The notes under the pieces are model-generated. The model was not told the DNA's origin. It was given only the letters and a program-made list of their open reading frames with translations, and made no database searches. DNA of 38,508 nt from Phoronis australis (taxonomy: Eukaryota; Phoronida; Phoronidae), in NCBI GenBank assembly GCA_002633005.1, contig NMRA01000136.1:503238-541745 (forward strand), read 5' to 3'. Below are positions 12,901 to 24,900 of this stretch, one piece after another. The stretch's first letter is position 1; every line of letters starts with the position of its first letter. Made by a program: the position numbers and the translations under genes.

Positions 12901-15900
12901 CTTGCAGGTGGCAGCACAGGTAACTCTCCTCACGTTATCATCCGTTAGCGGCTATAAACGTTGTTCCAATTTTCAGAACAACTTTCTTGTTCTCAAGCAC
13001 ACTCACACTTCCAAAGCGGCTTCATTGCTTTCTTGTCATGAGTGAAACTTGTTACAAAAATTCGTCCACACAAATCCAACGCGTCAGTATTTCCTCAGTT
13101 ATTCCTTGCCATCTAAAAATTGCACAAAGTTTTCAATCGCTTAAACTTGCTGTCAAAAGATATCTGTCGTCTGAGATTCATACATTAACATCAACTGCAT
13201 ATATAACAACTGTGTGTTTATTTGATATATTTAACTACTGGCCAGCCTCAGCGTTTATATATTTATTGTTATCATGATTGTTAATCTGCCTGCAAATAAT
13301 GTAGTAATTGTATCACTTTTTGCTCAATTTCCCAAGGTGAAATAAGCAGTATCTAGTAAAAAAGTATTTCGAACCTTTGAGTCTGAGCTGAAACTTTCAT
13401 GCCGTTACCTGAAAAATGTCGATTCTCGTCTGTCAGATCTGTCTGAGCTCAGAGATCACTTCTAAAATGAATAAGACAAAACCTTTTATAACGCTTAGTG
13501 GCCTGAACCAAAAGTTCATTTTAACAAAACTGCAACCGGCAATAAGTTGTGTCCGTTTCTAAATGCTCAAAAGTAAACCACTGCTGTGGCCTAGTGACTT
13601 AACCTGCTTTCCATGATGCTGTTGGTATCGATGCGTTATTGCATGATATAATTGTATTCACAGGAGGCGTTTGAATACGGTCTAGAGCCTCTTATACTTG
13701 GAATGGCATCTCAAATCACTGAACGGGAAGATTACATATTGAACAAGGATGTGAGAGGTATGGATGCACACTAGAAAGTAGTTCCGGCATTGCACTCTCT
13801 GAAAAGCTAGTTGCGCTAGTTTCGAGTCGTCCTCAGCTCAGTCAAATATGTGGCTCACATGTCCAGTAGTGAATTCTAGGTTCTGTTTCATTGATCAATG
13901 AAAGAAAGTTTGGACTGAGTGAGTGATTTATGATTCCTAAGACCTTTTGATAGTGTAAAATATGAAGAAAATCAGTTGATAAGACTGATTAGAAAGCTGT
14001 TTTACAAGTGATTTATGTACAGGTTTGAAGTGAACATGGGAATTTACTTTATTTCAAACTTACTGACTGCTCTGCAATTATTCATATTAAAAGAAGGATG
14101 TCTAAAAAATTTGAACCCGGTCAGTATTTAAAAAGGCACAGAAAACGAGTCACAGTGGTACCCGTGCTTGCGTGAGTGCATGCATGCGTCCGTGCGCGCG
14201 CGCCCTCGCGCGTGTGTGTGTTTAGGTGTGTTTATAGATGTGTTGTACCTGTGTAATATCGTATGAGATTATTCATGGTGGTAGCTGTAGGAGAAACAGC
14301 TTGCGTCATTGTATATAGTATAAATCATTTTATTCTTGTAATATCTTGAAAACTAGCGGTGCGTCTTAATATTTTGTAATCATTTTGTTTCTGCTTTGAT
14401 CTGTACAAAACATGCCAATTACAGTTGCCTCATGTGACGCACATCAATATTTGGTTAATTTAGTAAGTCGCACAACTGTACTTTTGAAGCGCTCATATCA
14501 TGCGGTCGCATTGTAATGCTTTGTGAGTAGGCAAAGTCTTCGGCCCAGTTCAACATTCCAGGAGGGATTTAGGTGTCCTGAATATCAAGCGAGGTCGGGA
14601 CAATGGCATACCAGACTACAACACTGCAAGGAAACTGTTGGGACTCGAACCAAAGACCAATTTTTCCGACATCAACCCGTGGTTGTACGCCAAAGACTCT
14701 GAGGTATTGATGGCGGCGCCCCTTTCGGCCAGTGGTGTATTGCATAATAATATTTACATTAACCATTCAGATTTTTTCGCCAGTTTGTGTTATGTTTCGC
14801 CAGTATATGCAAGATTTCGCCAAAGTAAGCGGAGTGTTTAAAAAGCATTAACTTTTACATTCACCTGTATTGATATATGCAACAATTCTGACGTCGATTT
14901 TACCTGTACAAGTGGTTAACTTAAGATTTTTACAAATAGGAGATCACACCCCTGAACGATTTAAAGGGGAAGCAAAATGATATAATCGTTCAAAATTCGT
15001 CGTAGGCATAATCTCGTCCATTGATGTTTACGAGATTTTAAAGACCTTTTCGTTATCAGTGGTAAGATACAGTGTTTTGGATTATTAAGGGAGATTCGAA
15101 ACTCCACTAAACCATAACTCCAGCGCACGTCTCGTGTATAGCAACAACCACTAATTCAATTGTGCAATCAAAGACTCTGAGCGGGTGAGCTTTCCTTGCG
15201 CTGTAGTCAGTGCCGCAGGGATGTGGAGGGGAGGTGTATGGACTGGGAAATATTTGCTTTTCAAACGACAGGGGAAGTCAGTGGCATGGGGGGGGGGGGG
15301 GGNCGGCAATAATGAAAGGAGGGCACTGTTAGCTCCACTAGCGGCAGCGATCTTACCAATCTTTTCTAACCATGTTTTCTACTCATTTTCAGGCGTTCAC
15401 AAGACTCAGTTCAGTATACGACGGCAACATCAACAATGTAGACATCTTTGTTGGCGGCTTGTTTGAGAGCATACAGGAAGGTCCAGGGGAGCTGTTCAAA
15501 CTGATCATCAGGGACCAGTTTACGAGGTTTCGAGACGGGGACAGGTTTTGGTTCGAAAATAGGCTAAACCAGTAAGACTTCATAACCAGTTATAGAACGT
15601 AAAAGCACTGTCAACTGGATCACACTTGTTTTATCACCCTAACCTGAAAAAGAAGCCTACTTCCTTAAGCATACGCAGAACATTTGTTGTCAGTCTTAGA
15701 TTTACTTTCCTCGCTAACTCATTGAAAAGATTCACACTCAGTTAAATACCTAGTAAGAATAAACTTCATGTCTCTCATCTTTCTAACATCCATAGGTTGT
15801 CATATCCATTTAGATACTTTTGATTCACTTTGCTGGTTTTGTGTGACCAACGGCTTATAAGACCAGTTTGATGTTTGAGCCGGATGACCCGGTGGACCTG

Positions 15901-18900
15901 GCGAAGTGAATCAAGTGCATCCTATATTTGCTTACTTTCAGGGCTAATTTGAGGCAAGGTTTTCAGATTCAGTTAAAAATTTCAAACAGCAATCTTTTTC
16001 TGTTTCTTTTACGCTTGTCTAAAATGGCTTGTCAGGCTAAGTGAAAGTTTCATCTAGTGGGATGAAGGTGCCTCGTTTTCGACAACATAGTGAGTGCACT
16101 TGTCTTTCCTATCTGTTATAAGACTAACTGATTAACTCAAATGGGATACCATTATTTCAGATTTTTTACCGACACAGAACTAGCGGAAATTCACAATACA
16201 ACACTTTACTCTGTTGTTCTGGACACGACGAATATTAAACCCGGGGATATACAAGAGAACGTGTTCTTTTGGAAACAAGGTTTGGATAGTTAAGCTTAAC
16301 ATGTTCAATACGGATGCAGTGTAATAATTTCTAACAAGTGAACGTATTGGTGTTATGATAGCTTTCATTTTCGAAGACGTGTACGGAACGTCAGACGTTT
16401 TAACACAAGCTGTAGGAAAATCAAAGCTCCTATACTTTTGTTACAGTCCTTTCCAACTTAAAACCAGTGACGCTAACCATATAATTGTTTCCTTTTCAGG
16501 AGACCCCTGCGAGCAGCCGAAGCAACTGAATGGCTCTGACCTCAGCGAGTGTAATGCCAACCAAGGTCACGACTTTTTTAGTGGAAGCGAAGCTGGTTTC
16601 ATCGTCATAATTATTTGCATTATAATATTTCCCATTGGTAAGTGTTAGATTACGTTATTTTACCATCATTTTAAAATCACTATGAAACGTTTATAAGGTA
16701 ATAGCTGTTGCGTGGGAGCAAGACTGGGCGCAATTACTTCTCACTCGTGAGAATAGTTCGGTGCGAAATCCAGGTTTATGAACACGATTAGTGAGATTTA
16801 TGGGCGCTTAGGTAACATAGGGGTTTCTCCTGTCCTGTAACGTCCAATCTTTTCCAGCGGCAGTTATTTTGTTAGGTTGCTTTAGCAAGGTCGCGAACTT
16901 ACCAGCAATAATTCATATGCAAATTAGGGGCGGGAGAGAAAAGGGGTCTCGAGCCCGTACGGATGCCATCTAGACGAAAATACTAACGCCGTCATCATAC
17001 AGTTTTACCGGCTGACGCGGAAACTTTCCTGTAAGTTTATTAGGCAGGGTAACTCAACGTTCCAGCATGGCAGTCCAATCACTTCCAGTAGTGGTGATTT
17101 TAATAATGAGGTGACGAGATTGGCAGCAAAACACTAGCGGGACCCTACGTTACTTCCTGGCCTCTGCTGCTTTCATGGCCTCTCACGTATACTGCTGGCT
17201 TTCTGTCGGAACTGTTACTTAGAAATGGCGTCTCATATACTTAACACTGATTGTTTTTTAGGTGCTTTTTATCTTCCCGCTGTTGTGCTCAAGTTAAGAT
17301 TTATTTTACGTCGAGGCGGCTTCAGATCGCGGGAGTACTCCTCTCTGCTCAACGAAAGTACTGTGGAGAAACATTTCATGTCAGAGGACGTTAGAGGTTT
17401 GTTGCTAACTGCACATTTTCTTGTTTACTTGTTCATGCACAACTGGCAAGTCGTCCTGACGACGTTTTGGCCAAATAACCATTCTTTGTTACACATTTTC
17501 GGGTCGGCGGGGAGCCGCAAAAATGGTGCCATGTTAAGCGAACAGAGAAGCCAAATGCAAAACTGCTACATGGCCAAAGGTGGAATTATTGACAATTGGC
17601 GATTTCTTGCGACGCCGTCTCCTCTTGCGATGGCCGCCTCCTCTTGCGATGGCCGCCCCCTCTTGCGATGGTCGCCCCCTCTTGCCCTTTCCTGACTACG
17701 CTGGCATTTATGTTAAAGTGACGTTCACCGCAATCTCTGAAAACCGACGCTTGCTTTATGTTTTGGAGTGGAACCCAATGTTTTGTTTCTACAACTTAGT
17801 ATTCATAATGGAACCCAATGATTGCTTCAAAACGGGAAAATTCTTCGCCGCTAAATTAATTCATTTTATTTTTGGAATGTTTGCTTTAGCGCTGCTTGAG
17901 TCTTTAAAGTCACATGCACACGACTAGTGTTTCAAGGAGCATTGTGTAGTTTGTTTGGCATTTAAAATTTAGAACTTTCTGCCGATATTAAAATTTAATG
18001 TGGGGTGTAACACAAATTCGCCTTTTCAAATTCAAATCATCTTCTCGCAGTAATGGAGTATCACGACAAGGGCAAATGGCGACATGTGAGTGTCAGGTTC
18101 CTGGAATCAGAAAGTTCCATTGTCGTCCAAGACAAGTGTGGCAACATTCTGAGAAACATTTATCTGGGAAGCACAGATATGATTGTGCTTCAGCAAGCAA
18201 CAGAATCAAGGGAATACGTCATTTGTGTTAAGATGAAAAATGGGATAGATTTGGTGAGTTATTTTCCAGTTATGTTATATGTTCGTTCATAAGTGCAAAG
18301 CCGTTGATTATCGAACAACTGCGAGAGTCTCTGTGCTGTGATTGGGATGTTAGCGAGGTTGTCTCCCAAACGAAACGTTCCAGGCTCGATCATGTCGTTG
18401 AGAAAAACATGACCTAGGCTGTTCAGGAGGAGGCAGTGCGACCTACTGGGTTGACTGTCCACCTCAAGGTCGTAGATTCTAATCCCACTGGACCTTTATT
18501 CAGGTCTCTAGCTCCTCAACTCGGTCTTAATTTGTGTGTATGTGTTATACGGACACCTTATACCACAATATCAGCCGCGAATGGCCAACACAACCGTTTA
18601 ATAACCCATTTAGTTATCTAACGTTGTTAATAATATTTTTGTTTCGTGGATTTTGGAGAATTATCGCCCTCGGGGCTAACGTCCCTCGAACTCTAGATTA
18701 CGGGTGATAACGATACTTCGCCATGTAATAATCTATATTTTTTATGAAACAAAGAAATGGTGTTTTGTGCAATGGGCCCGGCTGAGTGTACTGCGCACGT
18801 CTGATAGAAAATTTATCAGACCACGTGCACTGTTATTACGCTGTTCAGTCTACGCAGCTATATGTATGGGTTTCATACTCTCATAGAATAATCATAGTGG

Positions 18901-21900
18901 GCGTGCCGCCCAGAAGGTTGACTTTTTTCCTACCCGTTTCACTACGAATGGGTACGATGTGCCTTTTCCTGACAAAATTCCAAACAAAAGGTAGCCTTTT
19001 CCAACAAAATTTGTTGGAAAAGATTATTGTTTGAGTTCGAAACTCTGCAAATGTTTCCTTTACCCAAGTGCAATAACCTACAAGAGGGTTTATGCTTTAA
19101 TGTTTACAGAATACCTACAAATGAGTTATATTAGGCTTTTGCAATACACTCTACAAATGGGTTAGGCATCTGGAACAAAAGCTTACGAAACGGTGAGGTT
19201 TTCATGGAAGCTCCCTGAAGACGGCACCCATTATCAAACCCACTCTATAAATAGGTGGGTATTCTGAATTTTAGCCAAATCACTCGGGATTAGTCTAGAA
19301 TGGAAACGAGGCGTCCTGCCCATAAGGTACTTGAGAGAACACCACCTTTCGCTTTAGACACAGGGATTGGTAACATGCTCTATTAGAAGTGTACAGTCTT
19401 TTACTAGGCTGGAAGTAGGTTACATTACTTATATCAAAAGAACATGATGAAGTTGTTTTCAACATGCAGATTTTTCCAACTTAGCTTGGTGTATTAAGCA
19501 CGTGTCAACCACACATAATCTTCCTTAGGTACTATGTTACAAAAGACATGCTGATGCCAAAGCACTTGTCGACAAAATTGACAAGTTTGCTCGTGACCGG
19601 AACTTTATTACGAACAAGGTAGAGTTATCCAAGACGAAGATTTTGTCCGAAGCGCGAACTCTGAAGGAAGTCATGAAACAAGTGGAATATCATTGTCGTT
19701 TCCTGTTTGCTGAGGTAATATCAATGCCTTGTTTTAATATGAGTGTGTATGCGGTAATATCAATGCCTTGTTTTAATATGATTGTGTATGCGGTAATATC
19801 ACTGCCTTGTTTTAATATGAGTGTGTATGCGGTAATATCAATGCCTTGTTTTAATATGATTGTTTATGCCTTGTTTTATGTTCTTTGTGGTAGATTTTTT
19901 TGTACCTGTTTGTAATGATTTTAAAAGCCAACACAACAAATGAAGTTTAAAACCGTAAACAGCTTATTATTTAAGATGACTTATTCTTATTAAAATGATA
20001 CAGGCAAAGCGAGGCCCTCTATATTAATATAGGACGCATCTCTTTTGAGGCCCGAAATTTAATTTTTTTGCCTATATCATTTTAATATGAATTAGTCATT
20101 TTAAATAATAAGCTGTTCGTCGTTTCTTTTGGGTATAAACTACTAATACAGGATTGTCGGTAAAACAAGTGATTCACTCTGCAAACCACGTCGTTTAGTG
20201 TAAAGAATGAAGTATTCGAGATGCAGATTGTTACCTCTAAAAATTAATTTTCAGTTGCTGAGTATCGACATCCGCAGTGACTTGTCACACGACTTGACCC
20301 AAAAAGACACCCTTCAGGTCGAGCTTAGCAGACACGAGTTTGCCGAAGCGACGCGGCTGAGAGCCGACTCCGAGTTTGTACAATTAATTTATGACACTTT
20401 GGACAGCGAGAGAAGTGGATGTTTAAAGCTCAGGAAGATTCTCGCCTTTTTGGGTTTGGTTTGTGACGGTAAGGCTCTCAAATACACTTTTAGTTGTCCA
20501 CATGAAAAACTAACTCTTCTAGGTACTTACTTTTCTGGAGTTCTCAAAGTGTTAATGCATAGTGTTAATGTCTGAGTTGAATCATATCGGTTTATCCAGA
20601 CTTAGGCAGCCTTGTTGTATCTAAGAATTCCAACGTGTTTTTTAATCTTTCTAATGTTCACATATTCTCTTCTATTATTTTTCTACATGTACAATGGGAT
20701 TTGCTTATGAACAGTTTATGAATGATTTGAAATAGAATACATGTGGACTTCCCCAATCATTTTCATTTCAGTTCCTTTCAAGGTAAAGCTGAAAGCTTTG
20801 TTTGACATGTATGACATTGAAGGGCGCGGGAAGGTCAAGAAGGTGGATTTCATGAAAGATCTAAAGTAGGTTGCAAAAAGAAATGAGATTTGAATATAAG
20901 GTGTTGACTTTGACTGACGAGGAAGATTAATGCTGATATAGTGTCAATGGGATCAATATGGAAAATCTTGTCTCAGGAAGGTCCTGATAATGAGCTCTAG
21001 CAAAATTTCTTTTCGGTGTTACGGGAGATTTTTGAGAAATGCAGCTGGAATATAAAATATAAGAAGCTGACGAATTGCCAAAAACTTGCTCAACTGAACA
21101 TGTTTGTCTATTAATTTTTGTACTTCAATAAGAAATATGTTTGATTTTTTTCTAGAACCATTGAGGATATATCCGACAGCAGAGGTGACAAAACGCTAAT
21201 GGATACCATGTTAGCTTCAGCTGATTTAGACAAGGAACAGGAACTCTCGTTTGATGATTTGCTGAAAATGTCAGAAATGGAAGATAATCTAAAGGGTTGG
21301 TTTATTTTTCAGTGAGTTGTTTGAGTCTCGTTGTTCTCATGAACTTACCGTGAAAGTCTACAACAACTGTGTTAAAAACGTATGACTACGGTTCTTTTTT
21401 CATCTGGATATTTCAAATAAGCTTCGTAACTAAATCACCATAAGAAGTCCAAACGTTTCTAGCATATTGTCTCGGCACTCTCTATCGTTCTGTTCCTTAG
21501 ATAATATAGTCGGAGCGTTCGAAAGGCTGGAACGCCCCTCTGTTCTCGAAAACAAGCGTTCTTCAATAGCGAGACCGATGACGGTGCCCAAGTTTCAAAT
21601 GAGAGCCAGAACAAGCTGCAGCCAAACAGTAAGGTATGATGCCACATGCTGTTTGCCCCACGACTGATCCACGAACACATAGTTCGGTCTTTGTGACAGT
21701 CCTGCTCGTGCAATACAACTGTGTGCGATCCCTTCCTATTGTTAGACACGTCTTTGCCATCTGAACGCCCGTCCTTCCTATGTCACCGACCGCCCTTCCC
21801 ATTGGCCGGTCGTTCTTGACCAAACATGTTATATATGCCCACTACTAGGGCCCGTGCCAGGAAACTGATTCAAGTTCATTTTTTTACTTCAGTCTAAGAT

Positions 21901-24900
21901 TTGTTTCAACTTTCCAACTTTGAAACTTAAGACAAAAACTTAAGTCAAACGGATTTGAGAGAAATTTGATTTTTATCTTAAAATTGGCTGAAATTTAGAA
22001 TTTGTCTTAGCTAACTCAATTTTCTTGGAACGGCCCCTGCCTTAGGGTATATCAGTGTCTTTTAAAAAAGAAAATTAACTGAGTGGTAACAGAATAATTC
22101 AACGGAAACACTTACTCACTGCGTGACGAAATGGATATTAGATGGATAAGATGGATGTTTTTCTTACACTTGTCGTGTAAGTCGCCTGAAGCTTGGTTGC
22201 AATTGCTCACTTAGCAGACTTTGTAAGCGGTTGTCAATACTTGCTCTTATCATTTGAGGGTTGACGGGGATTATATAACATTGTACCACAATATTAGCCT
22301 CGAATGACAGATACAACCGTGTAATAACCCATAAAGTATGAATTTGTAGAATTATCTCCAAAATCCACTGGGGCTCTAGATAACGGGGGATAACGACTTC
22401 GCCATGTAAATCTAGTATATTTATTTTATTTGAGAGAAATGGACGGGAAAGTCGTTGATATCATTTTAAGCTACAAGAATTCTGGCGCCCAGATAATTTG
22501 AACTGCTCCCCCTATCGTCCCAATTCTTCCAGTAGTCAATAGATACGAATATTTTGTGATAGCGGCTTCCTTATCAAACAGTTTGGGTTTGGACGATGTA
22601 GGTGTCAAATTAGGCTTGCACAGTGCACACATCTGTATCAGCCTTAGTTTAAAGTGATTATAAACCCATCTACCATCAGAAAAACTTTTTGAATTAGACC
22701 ACTTACCTTTATGAAATGAGTCTCGATTTTTTTCCTACTCGAAACGTATATCAGGACTTCAAAACAATTGACAATTCGTAATTCAGTGAAAACCAGGTGA
22801 TAAAAGTTTATGTCCTTGGTCTTAAGAAAGAAAGAAATGCTAGTTTTTTCCGATGCCTTCTATTCTCAGCAAGGAAAAAGGCAAGACCAATTTTATAACA
22901 TTAAGTGACCCAAATCAAATTTTTTTTTTGACAGAATGTGCGAGTTAAATGTCACTTTAAGATAGTTGTGGTTTTGCATAAAACTTCCACAGAGTTTTGT
23001 AACGATGTTACCTAGGTCACGTGAAACGCCATTTCACACAAATTATCTAACTAGTTCTTGAAATCTAGATTTTGTTTCAGGTCTGCTTCGACTTACGACA
23101 AGTTCGAAAAAGCCACAAGACCTGTATCAAATAAGACGGGCGTTATCAAATGGTACTATTCTGCCACGAAGACGATGGCAAATTATCAACAACGGATACA
23201 AATTGTGCTGATGTTTTATTTGGTCACAGTAGCTCTTTTTATCGAGCGATTTCAAGGTATATTTTGATCGCAAATTAAATAAATTAAGTCGTTATTTGGG
23301 CAACATTTCGCGCTTGTATTATTCCTTTTGAAAAGAGTAAGTGGTTTCCGTTTTATTGGCACTATTTTTCGTGACGAATCTAGGATGTTGCATAGGTTAA
23401 CACCGGAACCGTACTAACCACGCGCCGGTTTGTTGTCGTGTCGGAAGGGGTGGGGGGAGAAACGACCTCCTGAGGAGACGGTGTGGCACAGTGGTTTGAG
23501 CTCTGGACTCCCGCTTAAAGGAGCATGCCACCCGATTTAATTAGTCTTTTTGCCCTCTTAATCTATCTATATCCACATCGCCTCTCATACGGTCGACCAT
23601 ACCTTTCCAAGAGGTGTCGTGTTAACCCGTGAGGAAGAAGAGAAACGACGCAGCGACGTCAGTGGTTCATTTGCAGGGTGAATGCCGCTATGTTGCGGTA
23701 CCATCGCTCCCGCTTGTCCGAACTATGCAGCTGCGAGGAAAGCGGGTATATAGTTTTTTCGACTTCCCCGAGAGTTTGACATGCTTAAGAAGTGGCTCGC
23801 GGTAGTGAAGAATGAAACGTACGCTGTAAATAGCAAGCATTAGGCCGTGAAACATCTCCGTGTCTGTGGCTTGCAGTCGTCGACAGCGCCTGACGAATGC
23901 CGGCTTACCAACTAACGTTCCGTTGTCTAAGCTTGTTCACGGCGCCTCTCTAGTGTTTCTTGATCAGTGTATTTCGGTTCGAACTGATAGCCTGTGAAAC
24001 TTAACGATACACCTGCGAAGTCTTCGTCGGATGAGCTCTCGTGGGGATTGCGAGTTGCCATGTTGACGTTTATTACTGAGCGTTCTGTTTCAAAATGAAT
24101 TATTCTCACCCTTACCAATACTCATATAAAACTGAAACAAAGCCTGTTTCATTAGATGCAATCTGTAATGCCTTGGAGTGCTCGTGAGTGCAAATGATTT
24201 GAGAAGACAGCAATGAATAAATCACTGCGTTACCGGCTTGGTGCAGCAACACTAATTGACGGGACACCGAAGCCGCTTGAGCTCATGCTAATTCAGTGTT
24301 TGCTGACAGAAACTGTTGTAGAACAACTCTATTTCTATCCCACGGCCAGGTGTTAGGGGAATCTTTATTTACATTCATATTATTCAAATAATGATTGTCA
24401 ATGTACAACTTCTCCCCTGACGGTTCTTTGGCCAAAGCGGAACCTGAATTCGCGGCCCCCGACGAGTAAGTAGGTTTGCAGTTTCGTGGCTAATTCACCA
24501 ACATAATCATGTGCACATTACTTCTTTAATTGGATCAATTGTATAGTATGTTTTGACTGGAAGTTTAGCTTCCGACTTTTTCTGGTTTATGTTCATGATG
24601 TCTTCAGTTCAGCCGCGACGGGCCTAACCGGTTTCCGAACCACTGGCCGGGATAATTATTCAGTCCGGCCGGCCGCGACGGGCCTGATCGGGCTCCGAGC
24701 CACTCACTTGCCAGAATAACAAGCGTTTTGTGCGTTTAGAACTAAAAAAATCACAAGTCTAAACAACGCAGAGTTAGGTTTTCCTGTATGTATCTCACGG
24801 AAAAAAACTTCGAATTTATCTCCGAACAGACCGCGAACTCCTGCTACGGACTAGGGACCTTATTGGCCTGCCGAACTTTGTAGGCTACGGTGTGTCAAAA

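Larger units (their letters stand above)
21634..23080. other. Intron 21 with two repeats
   Basis: 1.4 kb with the small inverted-repeat element at 21846-22044 and a dispersed tail repeat at 22283-22410. The antisense open frames near exon 21 (21459-21749, 21563-21823) overlap the exon and match nothing known. Confidence 0.5.

Noticed and set aside
17225-17927. Two long plus-strand frames (156 and 115 codons) around exon 15
   Set aside because: The first contains exon 15 by chance read-through of its donor; the rest is the 19-bp minisatellite and intron.
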